NCBI RefSeq assembly: GCF_030645145.1
Contig: NZ_JAUSMI010000013.1
Coordinates: forward strand, 1 to 41,682
Direction of reading: 5' to 3'
Source: Microcella sp.
GTDB taxonomy: Bacteria > Actinomycetota > Actinomycetes > Actinomycetales > Microbacteriaceae
Length of the DNA stretch: 41,682 nucleotides
Shown here: positions 16,513 to 24,616 of the stretch, in pieces
How the letters are laid out: each line of letters opens with the position of its first letter
How positions within the stretch are numbered: the first letter of the stretch is position 1
The notes under the pieces: model-generated
Databases searched by the model: none
The model's input: only the letters and a program-made list of their open reading frames with translations
Told to the model about the DNA's origin: nothing
Made by a program: the position numbers and the translations under genes

Positions 16513-18050
16513 CGACCCGACCCCGCCGCTCCGCCGTCGCTCTGGCCCTCGTCGCGGTGCTGGCGCTCTCGGGCTGCGTGCCGACCTGGCTGAGCGGGCT
16601 CACGGGGCAGGACACCTCGACGCCCACGGGCGAGGAGGTCGACGCGGGGCTCGAGCCGTACTACCGGCAGGCGCTCGTCTGGGAGCGATGCGGCGGCGGT
16701 GCTCAGTGCGCGACCGCGATCGCGCCGCTCGACTGGGACGACCCCGGCGAGGGGGACGACGTCGAGCTCGCGCTCGTGCGCTACCGGGCGACCGAGGAGG
16801 CCCAGGGCTCGCTCTTCGTGAATCCAGGAGGCCCCGGCGCCTCGGGCTTCGACTTCGTCCGCGACAGCGTCGACTTCGCGGTGAGCGAGCGACTGCGCGA
16901 GCGCTTCGACGTCATCGGATGGGACCCGCGCGGCGTCGGCCGGTCCTCCGCCGTGACGTGCTTCACCGACCCCGCCGACATGGACGAGTTCATCTACGGC
17001 GTGCCGGAGGCCGAGCCCGAGACCCCGGAATGGGTCGACGAGCTCGAGCGCAGCGCGCAGCGCTTCGTCGACGCGTGCGCCGAGAACTCCGGTGACCTCC
17101 TCGAGCACGTCGACACCGACTCCACGGTGCGCGATCTCGACATGCTCCGAGCCGTCGTCGGCGACGAGTCCCTGAACTACTTCGGCTACTCCTACGGGAC
17201 GGAGATCGGCGCCCGCTACGCCGACCGCTTCCCCGAGCGCGTCGGTCGGCTGGTCCTCGACGGCGCGACCGACCCGACGACGACCCAGTTCGAGGTCGTC
17301 CTCGCGCAGTCCATCGGGTTCGAGTCCGCGCTCACCACGTACCTGACGGAATGCGCCGCCGCAGCGACGTGCCCCTTCCCGACCGACACCGCCGCCGCCC
17401 TCGCGGTCGTCGAGCAGCTCTACGAGCGGCTCGAGAGCGACCCCATCGCCGGGCCCGACGGCCGGCTCTTCACCGATTCCGTGCTCGACATCGCGGTCGC
17501 GACCGCCCTCTACGACGAGGCGTCGTGGGAGTTCCTGAGCCAGATGTTCACCGAGCTGCGCACGGGGGTCGTCGAGACCGGCTTCCTCCTGGCCGACTTC
17601 TACTACGGCCGCGAGAACGGCGAGTACCTCGACAACTCGCTCGAGGCGTTCATCGCGATCAACTGCCTCGACTATCCCGTCGAGCGCGACGCCGAGCGCA
17701 TCATCGAGCAGAACGCGGCCATCGCCGAGGCCGCGCCCGTGACCTCGGACCCCAGCGTGCTCGGCGATGTGGTCTGCCAGAACTGGCCGCACGAGTTCGA
17801 GGGCGAGCTCGAGCCCGTCCGCGCCGAGGGCGCTCCGCCCATCCTCGTCATCGGGACCACGGGCGATCCGGCCACCCCGTACGTCTGGGCCGAGGCGCTC
17901 GCCGAGCAGCTCGAGAGCGGCGTGCTCCTCACCTACGACGGGGAGGGCCACATCGCCTACGACGAAGGCGACCCGTGCATCAACGACCTCGTCGACGACT
18001 ACCTCATCTCCGGGGCGGTGCCCGCGAGCGACCCCGTCTGCGCCGGCTGA
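16509..18050 (+). CDS. Secreted alpha/beta-hydrolase lipoprotein, tripeptidyl aminopeptidase-like
   Basis: A 513-residue exported hydrolase. A lipoprotein signal ends in LALSGC (C23), so the mature protein is tethered outside the membrane. The oxyanion segment NPGGPGASG is at 105-113, the nucleophile S228 lies in GYSYG, the acid D453 in GDPATP and the base H481 in GEGHIAY. The TAP-like C-terminal domain places it with the SlpD/SlpE and tripeptidyl aminopeptidase group that trims peptides from the N-terminus; the true substrate is not known. The GTG start overlaps the holB stop (GTGA). No terminator is evident before the tRNA-Thr promoter. Confidence 0.88.
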   Translation: MTTRPRRSAVALALVAVLALSGCVPTWLSGLTGQDTSTPTGEEVDAGLEPYYRQALVWERCGGGAQCATAIAPLDWDDPGEGDDVELALVRYRATEEAQGSLFVNPGGPGASGFDFVRDSVDFAVSERLRERFDVIGWDPRGVGRSSAVTCFTDPADMDEFIYGVPEAEPETPEWVDELERSAQRFVDACAENSGDLLEHVDTDSTVRDLDMLRAVVGDESLNYFGYSYGTEIGARYADRFPERVGRLVLDGATDPTTTQFEVVLAQSIGFESALTTYLTECAAAATCPFPTDTAAALAVVEQLYERLESDPIAGPDGRLFTDSVLDIAVATALYDEASWEFLSQMFTELRTGVVETGFLLADFYYGRENGEYLDNSLEAFIAINCLDYPVERDAERIIEQNAAIAEAAPVTSDPSVLGDVVCQNWPHEFEGELEPVRAEGAPPILVIGTTGDPATPYVWAEALAEQLESGVLLTYDGEGHIAYDEGDPCINDLVDDYLISGAVPASDPVCAG

Positions 18051-18111
18051 CCCGGAGCGGGCGGGCTGACGCCGTCGCCCTGCCTGTGCGGAGGGCGCCC
18101 GCAGGATGGGC

Positions 18112-18117
18112 TAGACT
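18112..18117 (+). promoter_or_regulatory. -10 box TAGACT upstream of tRNA-Thr
   Basis: TAGACT lies 31 bp before the mature 5' end of tRNA-Thr, a typical distance for a tRNA promoter. No good -35 box is seen. Confidence 0.45.
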
Positions 18118-18148
18118 CCATAGCCGTGTCCCGGTGCGAACCGAGCAC

Positions 18149-18221
18149 GCCGCCTTAGCTCAGTCGGCAGAGCGATTCACTCGTAATGAATAGGTCGTGG
18201 GTTCGATTCCCACAGGCGGCC
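18149..18221 (+). tRNA. tRNA-Thr (anticodon CGT)
   Basis: The 73-nt cloverleaf has acceptor GCCGCCT pairing with AGGCGGC, D-arm TAGCTCAGTCGGCAGAGC, anticodon arm ATTCA-CTCGTAA-TGAAT with anticodon CGT, and T-arm GTGGGTTCGATTCCCAC. CCA is not encoded in full. A C-rich stretch follows and the SGNH hydrolase gene converges on it. Confidence 0.96.
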
Positions 18222-18243
18222 CCACCCCCCTCCCGCTCGTCGC

Positions 18244-19170
18244 TCACACGACGATCGGCACCGCCACGGTCCTCAGCGCGACCGTGTAGCCCTGGGCATA
18301 GCCCGTCGCGTTCGGGTGGAACGCATCGACGCTGCGGAACAGGCTCCAGTCGTTGATCCACGGGCTCGCGCTGCCGATGCCGTGCCCCGCGAAGATCGCG
18401 GTGACGTCGACGAACACGGCGCCCGCGGCTTCGGCGTTGGCCCGGATGACCGCGTTGAGCGTGATCGTCTGCGCGTTCACCTCGTCGGCCCACACGTACT
18501 TCGCGTTCGTCCCGGAGGCGTCGAGGTGGAACAGCTGCGGGTAGCCCGTGACGACGACGCGCGCTCCCGCGGCGCGTGCCTGGACGGCGTCGACGACGCC
18601 TTGGATGCTCGCGGCGAACTCCGGCGACGCGGCGATGGCGGTGCCGGCGTCGATGCTCGACGCGCACGAGCTCGAGATGAGGACGAAGCAGTTGCGCATG
18701 ACCGTTCCGAACCCGACGTCGTTGCCGCCGACGGTGATCGTCACGACCTTCGCCGTCGTCGGGATGGCCGGAACCTGCCCGGAGATCACCTGCGCCGTGG
18801 TCGCACCGGAGCACGCCGGGAAGGCCACGAGCCGGAGAGTCGCCTCGGCGTCGAGCAGAGAGGGGTAGCTCCGCGAGCTGCGGTAGCAGCTCGTGTCCAG
18901 GTAGCTGCGAGCGCCCGTGCCGGCCGCGAACGAGTCGCCGATCGCGGCGTACTCGGCCTCGCCTCCACCGCCTCCACCGCCGCCACCGCCTCCGTTCCCG
19001 CCCCCGGGCTTCCCCCCGCCCGGGCTCGTCGGCTTGGCCGCCCACGCGGCATCGTCGCCGACCACCGGGATGGGGGCCAGGACGAGCGCGAGGGCCGCGA
19101 TCGCCGACGCGATCGACACGATCGCGCTGCGACGAGCGAGAGGCCGGAGGCGTCCGCGAGTGATGAGCAT
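18244..19170 (-). CDS. Secreted SGNH/GDSL hydrolase
   Basis: A 308-residue exported esterase/lipase-type protein. A signal peptide or N-terminal membrane segment (about 14-38) is followed by a linker with an eleven-glycine run (about 59-70). The catalytic domain shows block I AIGDSFAAGTG (S80), block III GGND (N150) and block V DAFHPN (D282, H285). Several cysteine pairs suggest disulfides outside the cell. The fold matches Streptomyces-type secreted lipases that lack other domains. AAGGAG lies six bases before the ATG, and the leader holds an 8-bp hairpin at 19195-19221. The substrate is unknown. Confidence 0.88.
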   Translation of the reverse strand: MLITRGRLRPLARRSAIVSIASAIAALALVLAPIPVVGDDAAWAAKPTSPGGGKPGGGNGGGGGGGGGGGEAEYAAIGDSFAAGTGARSYLDTSCYRSSRSYPSLLDAEATLRLVAFPACSGATTAQVISGQVPAIPTTAKVVTITVGGNDVGFGTVMRNCFVLISSSCASSIDAGTAIAASPEFAASIQGVVDAVQARAAGARVVVTGYPQLFHLDASGTNAKYVWADEVNAQTITLNAVIRANAEAAGAVFVDVTAIFAGHGIGSASPWINDWSLFRSVDAFHPNATGYAQGYTVALRTVAVPIVV

Positions 19171-19194
19171 GGGGGTCTCCTTCGGGCAGAGCGC

Positions 19195-19221
19195 GGCATC
19201 GGCGGGTCGCGGACCGATGCC
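19195..19221 (-). promoter_or_regulatory. Hairpin in the leader of the SGNH hydrolase gene
   Basis: GGCATCGG and CCGATGCC form an 8-bp stem with an 11-base loop, ending about 25 bases before the ATG and upstream of the AAGGAG ribosome binding site. A role in mRNA stability or translation is possible but not shown. Confidence 0.35.
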
Positions 19222-19366
19222 GGGCGCATCGACGGGCCCGAGGATGACCGAACCGTAGTCCTCGCCGGTGCCGCCCGCAGGCCCCCGAACGGGGGGCGCA
19301 CCGCGGCGCGGTCGCTGGCGGGCCCCCGCGTCCGCGACGCGCCCCGGTATGCGCGACGATGGACCC

Positions 19367-20044
19367 GTGGATCAGACGCCCGACGACGCCGGCAGCGAGA
19401 CGCCCGGCCGCGCCGTGGAGCCCTCGCCGCGCATCCCGGTCCCGACCCTGCGGCGCACCGTCCTCCTCGTCGCCGCGCTCAACCTCGCCTACTTCCTCAT
19501 CGAGGGCGGGGTCGCGCTCGCGATCCGCTCCGTCTCGCTCCTGGCCGACAGCGTCGACTTCCTCGAGGACACCGCGATCAACATCCTCATCGCTCTCGCG
19601 CTCGGCTGGTCGCTCGCCGCGCGCGCCGCGATCGGTCGGGCGCTCGCGATCGTCATCCTCATCCCCGCGGTCGCTGTCGTCGTCCAGCTCGTGCTCAAGG
19701 TCGGCGAGCCGGCGGCCCCGGCGGTCATCCCGCTGATCCTCACCGCCGCGGGCGCCGCTGTCGTGAACCTCGTCGCGGCGCTCCTGCTCGCGCGCATCCG
19801 GGCCTCGTCGGGGGCGATGGGGCGCGCGGCCTGGCTCGCCGCCCGCAACGACGTCGTCATCAACCTGGCGATCATCCTCATGGCACTCGTGACGCTCGCG
19901 GTCGGCACCGGCTGGCCCGACATCGTGCTGGGCGGGCTCATCATCGTGCTCAACAGCCGCGCGGCTCTCGAGGTGTGGCGCCTCGCGGGCGAGGAGTCGC
20001 TCGCCGCGCGCGCCCTCGCCGGGGAGGACCCCGATGACGACTGA
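19367..20044 (+). CDS. CDF-type cation transporter
   Basis: A 225-residue inner-membrane protein with six hydrophobic segments between about residues 30 and 205. The second helix region SLLADSVDFLEDTAIN holds the acidic pattern typical of cation diffusion facilitators, and the fifth has the paired RNDVVIN element; the usual first His is replaced, so the metal is uncertain. There is no C-terminal cytoplasmic domain. GTG 19367 is favoured because GACGAT lies six bases upstream; an in-frame ATG at 19349 is the alternative. It overlaps the downstream transporter gene by 11 bases, so the two are probably co-transcribed. Confidence 0.78.
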   Translation: MDQTPDDAGSETPGRAVEPSPRIPVPTLRRTVLLVAALNLAYFLIEGGVALAIRSVSLLADSVDFLEDTAINILIALALGWSLAARAAIGRALAIVILIPAVAVVVQLVLKVGEPAAPAVIPLILTAAGAAVVNLVAALLLARIRASSGAMGRAAWLAARNDVVINLAIILMALVTLAVGTGWPDIVLGGLIIVLNSRAALEVWRLAGEESLAARALAGEDPDDD

Positions 20045-21008
20045 GCCCCGGCACCGGCTCCTCCTCGCGATCGCGTGCCTCGCCACGGTGGTCGCGGGCC
20101 TCGGCGTCGCCGCGCAGCACCGCGTCAACGGCGAGCTCGGTCAGGTCATCGGCGACGGTTTCACCGCCGCGCTCATCTCCTTCTCCTCCGGCCTCGTGAT
20201 CCTCCTCATCGCCTCGGCGGTCTCGCCGCGCGCTCGCGCCGCCTTCTGCGCCATCCGCCCGCTCGTCGCGTCGGGCGAGCTGCGATGGTGGATGCTCCTG
20301 GGCGGGCTCGGCGGGGCCTTCCTAGTTCTCGGCCAGAGTCTCGTCGCGGGCATCCTCGGAGTCGCGATCTTCACGGTCGCGACGGTGACCGGCCAGACCG
20401 CGATGGGTCTCTGGATCGACGCCACCGGCTTCGCCGGCGGACGGCGCGCACCCGTCACGCCGCAGCGGCTCATCGGAACCGTGCTCACGCTCGCCGCCGT
20501 CGTCGTCTCGGTCGCGCCCGAGATCGGCGGGCAGGTCCCCGTCGCTGCGCTCGTGCTGCCGCTGCTCGCGGGGCTCGGCGTCGGAGTCCAGGCCGCGGTC
20601 AACGGGCGCGTGCGCGTCGCGACCGAGTCGCCGATCGCCGCGACGACCGTCAACTTCATCGTCGGAACCGCCGCGCTCGCGGTCGTGACGGGCGTCCACC
20701 TGCTCATCTCGGGGCTTCCGCAGTCGTTACCGAGCGACCCGATCCTGTACCTCGGCGGGGCGATCGGGGCGGGCTTCATCGCGATCCAGACGATCACGGT
20801 GGCGCGGATCGGAGTCCTCGTGCTCGGGCTCTGCCTCGTCATGGGCCAGCTCATCGGCGCGCTCGTGCTCGATCTCGTCGCGCCGATTGGCGTGCCGACC
20901 ACGGCCTCGACGGCGATCGGCGCGGGGCTCACCCTCGTCGGCGTGCTCGTCGCGTCCATCCCCGGCCGTCGGCGAGGGCGACAGGTCGCGACCGCCGCCG
21001 GTCGGTAG
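20034..21008 (+). CDS. DMT family transporter (DUF606/YdcZ-like)
   Basis: A 324-residue polytopic protein with about ten membrane helices arranged as two similar halves, each beginning with a helix that has the pattern VAAQHRVNGELG (near residue 26) or GVQAAVNGRVRVAT (near 184). That duplicated Asn-Gly motif marks the DUF606/YdcZ branch of the drug/metabolite transporter superfamily. The substrate is not known. The ATG lies inside the 3' end of the cation transporter gene (11-bp overlap). It converges with the FMN reductase gene, leaving only 13 bp and no room for a clear terminator. Confidence 0.85.
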   Translation: MTTEPRHRLLLAIACLATVVAGLGVAAQHRVNGELGQVIGDGFTAALISFSSGLVILLIASAVSPRARAAFCAIRPLVASGELRWWMLLGGLGGAFLVLGQSLVAGILGVAIFTVATVTGQTAMGLWIDATGFAGGRRAPVTPQRLIGTVLTLAAVVVSVAPEIGGQVPVAALVLPLLAGLGVGVQAAVNGRVRVATESPIAATTVNFIVGTAALAVVTGVHLLISGLPQSLPSDPILYLGGAIGAGFIAIQTITVARIGVLVLGLCLVMGQLIGALVLDLVAPIGVPTTASTAIGAGLTLVGVLVASIPGRRRGRQVATAAGR

Positions 21009-21021
21009 AGGCAACCGGCCG

Positions 21022-21600
21022 CTAGAAGTACGCCGAGCGCACCTCGGGCGCCACGCGCTCGACGACGGGGAGGGCGCGCGCGACGGCGGTCTCGATGCGC
21101 TCCTGCAGCTCGTCGTTCGAGATGCGGTAGTCGGTGAAGTCGGCGTCGGAGGCGTAGATGCCGTTCGGCAGAGTGAGCGACTGGAAGAAGCCGAACAGCG
21201 GCCGCAGCTGGTGCTCGATCATGAGCCCGTGGCGCTCGCTGCCGCCCGTCGCCGCGAGCAGCACGGGCGTGCCGACGAGCGCGTACTGCTCGACGAAGTC
21301 GAAGAGGTGCTTGAAGAGCCCCGTGTACGAGGCCCGGTAGACGGGGCTCGCGACGACGAGCAGGTCGGCAGACTCTATGCGGGCGAGCTCGCCCTCCACG
21401 GAGGCGGGAAGCTCCGCACGGCGCACCGTGCCGGCGAGGCCCGGTCCGATGCGGTCCACCTCGACGAGGTGCGTCTCGACGTCGCGCTCGCGGGCGACGA
21501 CGTCGAGGATCGTCGACACGAGCGCGGTCGTCCTCGACGGCGAGTGCGTGCTGCCGGAGACTCCGACGACGGAGAGCGGGCGGTCGAGAGTGAGCGTCAT
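21022..21600 (-). CDS. NADPH-dependent FMN reductase (SsuE/MsuE-like)
   Basis: A 192-residue flavodoxin-like reductase that supplies reduced FMN to monooxygenases. The phosphate-binding loop GVSGSTHSPSRT lies near residues 13-24, and the SsuE-type motif SPVYRASYTGLFKHLFDFV is near 84-102. ATG 21600 is preferred to the upstream GTG 21609 because TAGCGT lies seven bases before it, giving a leaderless mRNA. An array of CGTCA-type half-sites (21644-21698) sits just upstream and matches that before metN and the monooxygenase. The gene is separated from metQ by a terminator, so it has its own promoter but probably the same regulator. Confidence 0.87.
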   Translation of the reverse strand: MTLTLDRPLSVVGVSGSTHSPSRTTALVSTILDVVARERDVETHLVEVDRIGPGLAGTVRRAELPASVEGELARIESADLLVVASPVYRASYTGLFKHLFDFVEQYALVGTPVLLAATGGSERHGLMIEHQLRPLFGFFQSLTLPNGIYASDADFTDYRISNDELQERIETAVARALPVVERVAPEVRSAYF

Positions 21601-21607
21601 GGGAAGC

Positions 21608-21613
21608 ACGCTA
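21608..21613 (-). promoter_or_regulatory. -10 box TAGCGT for the FMN reductase gene
   Basis: TAGCGT is seven bases before the ATG on the minus strand; TGGAAC 17 bp further up is a weak -35. The phased array begins 30 bp upstream of the hexamer. Confidence 0.5.
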
Positions 21614-21643
21614 GGCGTGTTGCCGCGAGCGTTCCAGCGGCGC

Positions 21644-21698
21644 CGTCACGGGGCGACCGGGGGCGTAACCAAGTGACGTCGGGTGACGCCGCGTGACG
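21644..21698. promoter_or_regulatory. Phased half-site array 2 (operator-like)
   Basis: Six blocks start every 10 bp: CGTCA at 21644, CGACC at 21654, CGTAA at 21664, then TGACG at 21674, 21684 and 21694. The centre CGTAACcaaGTGACG is a near-palindrome with a 3-bp spacer. The nearest block lies 44 bp from the FMN reductase start codon. Architecture and register match array 1 at 24530. The binding protein is unknown. Confidence 0.65.
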
Positions 21699-21730
21699 GC
21701 GGCGGGCTCAGGTCGCCCCGCGGCAGACAC

Positions 21731-21770
21731 GCCGATGGCCCGCCCCGGCGGTGCGGGACGAGCCATCGGC
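21731..21770 (-). terminator. Hairpin after metQ
   Basis: GCCGATGGC (21731-21739) pairs with GCCATCGGC (21762-21770), and the intervening GC-rich bases can extend the stem. It lies 30 bp beyond the metQ stop and before array 2, and probably ends the metNIQ transcript. Confidence 0.6.
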
Positions 21771-21799
21771 GGATGCGGGGCGCCGGCCGTGCGCGGGCC

Positions 21800-22723
21800 T
21801 CAGTCGGCGCCGAGCGGCAGCAGAATGCCCTTCACCCGCTCATCGGTTGCGAGGAACTCCTGCACGGCCGGGTCCTGGAAGGCCTTGATCAGAGCGCGGA
21901 TGTTGTCGGTTTCGAGGTAGTCGGTGCCGACAGTCAGCTGCCCCGCGAACTCGTCGGGGGCGGCAGGGGCGAAAATCTGCTTCTCGAGCGGGATACCCGC
22001 GGCGAGGTAGTACTCCGTATACCCGACCGCGGCGTCGATGTCCGGGAGCGCGCGTGACTGCGCCGCGAAATCGAGGAGCACGATCTCGAGGTTCTTGGGG
22101 TTCTCGACGATGTCGTCCTGCGTGGCGGCCGACCGGTCGATTCCCTCGCGCAGCGTGATGAGGCCCGCCCGCTCGAGCAGCCAGAGCCCCTGGGCCTCGT
22201 TGGCGGGGTCGGAGTAGAGCGAGATCGTGCCGCCGTCGGGAATCTCGTCGAGCGAGGTGTGCGTGTCGGACCACACTCCGAAGCCCCAGCGGAACACCGG
22301 TGTCGCCGCGGTCTCGCGGAAGTCGGGGTTCGCCTCGAGCACCTGACTGAGCCAGAGCTCGTGCTGATACACGGTGGCGGCGATCTCGCCCTCGCTCACG
22401 GCGCGATTGATCGTGTTGCTATCGCTTAACCCGCGGAAGGCGACCTCGATCCCGTACTTCGGGGCGACCTCCTCGGCGATGAACTGCACGAGCGCCTGCT
22501 CGGCGGCGTTGCCCTCGGCTGTCGCGACGACGAGAGTCGCACCGGGAACGAGGTTCGCCGAGCTCGTAGCGGTGAGCTGGGGGATGGCGATCGCCGCGCT
22601 GATCGCCGCGACCGCGAGAACGCCTCCCGCGATCCACGGCCACCAGCGGCGGCGCTTCAGTTCGAAGCCGGAATCGTCGAGGGGGAGCGCAGTGTCTGCG
22701 GCCTTGGGGAGTGTGCTGGTCAT
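21800..22723 (-). CDS. metQ: MetQ/NlpA-family substrate-binding protein
   Basis: A 307-residue extracytoplasmic solute-binding protein of a methionine-type ABC importer. Instead of a lipobox it has an uncleaved-looking membrane anchor at about residues 28-48 (WWPWIAGGVLAVAAISAAIA). The NlpA fold follows, with LVVATAEGNAAEQALVQFI, the TVYQHELWLSQV element and IDAAVGYTEYYLAAG. Known members bind methionine or related sulfur compounds, but ligand identity cannot be read from the sequence. The start overlaps the permease stop by four bases. With the flavin monooxygenase and FMN reductase nearby, an organosulfur ligand is plausible. Confidence 0.85.
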   Translation of the reverse strand: MTSTLPKAADTALPLDDSGFELKRRRWWPWIAGGVLAVAAISAAIAIPQLTATSSANLVPGATLVVATAEGNAAEQALVQFIAEEVAPKYGIEVAFRGLSDSNTINRAVSEGEIAATVYQHELWLSQVLEANPDFRETAATPVFRWGFGVWSDTHTSLDEIPDGGTISLYSDPANEAQGLWLLERAGLITLREGIDRSAATQDDIVENPKNLEIVLLDFAAQSRALPDIDAAVGYTEYYLAAGIPLEKQIFAPAAPDEFAGQLTVGTDYLETDNIRALIKAFQDPAVQEFLATDERVKGILLPLGAD

Positions 22724-23460
22724 GCGGGGATGCTCCTCGGAGTTGTGGCGCGGGTGATCCGCGCTCGGGGGGTGGCGACGCGCACGAGTCGATCGCCCGC
22801 GAACTGCACGAGCGCAACGAGCGCGACGAGGGTGAGGATCGTGGCGACCATGACGCCGTGATCGAATCGCTGGTATCCGTAGGTGACGGCGACGTAGCCG
22901 ATTCCGCCGGCACCGATGGTGCCCGCGATCGCGGAGTACTCGATCATCGCGATGGTGTTAATCGTGAGGCCCCCGATGATGGACGGCACCGCCTCGCCCA
23001 GCTGCACGGTGCGCACGATCTGCAAGGGAGATGCGCCTGCCGCGCGGGAGACGCGCACGAGGTCGGCGGGAACTCCCCGCAGCGAGTTCTCGACGATGCG
23101 CGTGAAGAAGGCGATCCCCGCGATCGCCATGGGCACCACTGCGGCGGCGATCCCGATGTTCGTGCCTGTGATTAGCCTCGTGAACGGCATGATCGAGGCC
23201 ATCAGGATCAGGAACGGCAGCGACCGGCCGATGCTGATGACAGCGCTGAGCGGCCGGTGCAGTGCGGCGTTCTCGACGAGCCCGCCGGGCGCGAGATTGT
23301 GCACGAGCGCGCCGAGAGGCACGCCTAGGAGGACCACGATCGACATGACGATGCCCACCATGACGAGCGTGTCAACGAGCGCGGGCAGCACGAGGGCGGG
23401 GATCTCGAGGGGCGGCACACTGACCGACACGAGCGGCCCGGCGATGCGCGCCGCAGTCAT
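22720..23460 (-). CDS. metI: Methionine-type ABC transporter permease
   Basis: A 246-residue membrane permease with five or six helices. The cytoplasmic coupling loop is ENSLRGVPADLVRVSRAAGASPLQIV, the EAA-like motif of MetI proteins, and IIGGLTINTIAMIEYSAIAGTIGAGGIG is characteristic of the family. The ATG at 23460 is taken from the family's usual length; the track's longer frame (to 24339) is a shadow of metN. It overlaps metN and metQ by four bases each (ATGA pattern), so the three genes form one translationally coupled operon. Confidence 0.9.
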   Translation of the reverse strand: MTAARIAGPLVSVSVPPLEIPALVLPALVDTLVMVGIVMSIVVLLGVPLGALVHNLAPGGLVENAALHRPLSAVISIGRSLPFLILMASIMPFTRLITGTNIGIAAAVVPMAIAGIAFFTRIVENSLRGVPADLVRVSRAAGASPLQIVRTVQLGEAVPSIIGGLTINTIAMIEYSAIAGTIGAGGIGYVAVTYGYQRFDHGVMVATILTLVALVALVQFAGDRLVRVATPRARITRATTPRSIPA

Positions 23461-24485
23461 GAGGCCGTCTCCAGCGCACGAGCGCGGGCGGGGGCCGCGG
23501 TGGGCTGCGAGACCGGCACGCCCTCGAGTCCGAGTCGTCGCAGCGCGGCGACGGTGAGCGGAGCATCCGTCGCTCTGAGTCCGATGGTCGCGTGACCGAC
23601 GACGCGACCGTGCACCGTCTCGATGCTCGCGCCGAGCAGGCTCACCGGCGATCCGAGCTCGGCGGCGAGAACGCTCAGCCAGTCGGCGGGCACGCCGTCC
23701 TCTCCGTACTGCACGCGCCACGGCGCCTCGCCGGCGCCAGCCTGCTGGGCGGCGCGGTGGGGACGAAGAGTGGCACCCAGCTCGGAGTCGGGATCGCGGA
23801 GCAGATCCACGAGCGCACCCGACTCGACGATGCGGCCGCGGTCGAGGCGCGCGACGGTGTCGGCGACCGCCAGTACCGTCTCCATCTCGTGCGTGATGAA
23901 GAGGATCGACAGGTCGAGCTCGTCGCGCAGCTCGGCGAGCAGCGCCACGATCGACGCCGTGGAGTCGGGATCGAGTCCCGAGGTCGCCTCGTCCGAGAGC
24001 AGCACGGTGGGGCGCAGCGCCAGGGCGCGCGCAATGCCGACGCGCTGGCGCTGACCGCCTGAGAGCTCGTGCGGGTAGTGGTGAGCGCGGTCGAGCAGCC
24101 CGACGCGGTCGAGCAGCTCGCCGACGCGAGCCCGCACCCCCGCCTTCGTGACCCCCAGGTACTCGAGCGGCAGCGCGATGTTCTGCGCCGCGGTGCGGCG
24201 GCTGAGCAAGCCATCGGATTGAAAGATCGTGCCGATACGGCGTCGGGCGAGTCGCAGCTCCCGCGCGCCGAGGCCCGTCAGTTCGTCGCCGTTGACGACG
24301 ATCGACCCGGAGGTGGGTCGCTCGAGCAGCGTCGTGCACTGCGCGAGGGTGCTCTTGCCGGCACCGCTCGGGCCGACGACGGCCGCGATCTCGCGAGTCG
24401 CCACCTGCAGGCTCAGGCTGTCGAGGACGAGCGGCCCGGTCTCGGGGTCGCCGTAGCGCTTGGTCAGTCGATCGATCTTGATCAT
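23457..24485 (-). CDS. metN: Methionine-type ABC transporter ATP-binding protein
   Basis: A 342-residue ATPase that drives the MetI/MetQ importer. Walker A GPSGAGKST is at 38-46, the signature LSGGQRQR near 141-148, Walker B VLLSDEATSGLDP follows, and the H-loop is ITHEM. A C-terminal NIL domain (about 265-335) is present; in E. coli MetN this domain binds methionine and inhibits transport, so substrate feedback is likely retained. The start codon is preceded eight bases upstream by TACGCT, a possible leaderless -10. Array 1 begins 45 bp upstream of the start codon. First gene of metN-metI-metQ. Confidence 0.93.
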   Translation of the reverse strand: MIKIDRLTKRYGDPETGPLVLDSLSLQVATREIAAVVGPSGAGKSTLAQCTTLLERPTSGSIVVNGDELTGLGARELRLARRRIGTIFQSDGLLSRRTAAQNIALPLEYLGVTKAGVRARVGELLDRVGLLDRAHHYPHELSGGQRQRVGIARALALRPTVLLSDEATSGLDPDSTASIVALLAELRDELDLSILFITHEMETVLAVADTVARLDRGRIVESGALVDLLRDPDSELGATLRPHRAAQQAGAGEAPWRVQYGEDGVPADWLSVLAAELGSPVSLLGASIETVHGRVVGHATIGLRATDAPLTVAALRRLGLEGVPVSQPTAAPARARALETAS

Positions 24486-24493
24486 GGTCGGCG

Positions 24494-24499
24494 AGCGTA
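24494..24499 (-). promoter_or_regulatory. Possible -10 box TACGCT for metN
   Basis: TACGCT lies eight bases before the metN ATG on the minus strand. The -35 region is GC-only, which would fit an activator-dependent promoter. The phased array begins 30 bp upstream. Confidence 0.4.
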
Positions 24500-24529
24500 C
24501 GAGCGGCCCGCGCCCGGCGCGCGCGCCAC

Positions 24530-24604
24530 CGTCATCGAGCGTCGCGCATCGTCACGCGGCGTCGCAGTGCGTCATCTCATGACGCGCCGTGACCTCCCGT
24601 GACT
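24530..24604. promoter_or_regulatory. Phased half-site array 1 (operator-like)
   Basis: Eight blocks start exactly every 10 bp: CGTCA, CGTCG, CGTCA, CGTCG, CGTCA at 24530 to 24570, then TGACG, TGACC, TGACT at 24580, 24590 and 24600. The centre is the perfect palindrome CGTCATctcATGACG (24570-24584). The two edges lie 45 bp from the metN start and 45 bp from the monooxygenase start. One helical turn per block suggests cooperative binding of a regulator along one DNA face; that is inference. Confidence 0.75.
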
Positions 24605-24616
24605 CCGGGGCGCGCA

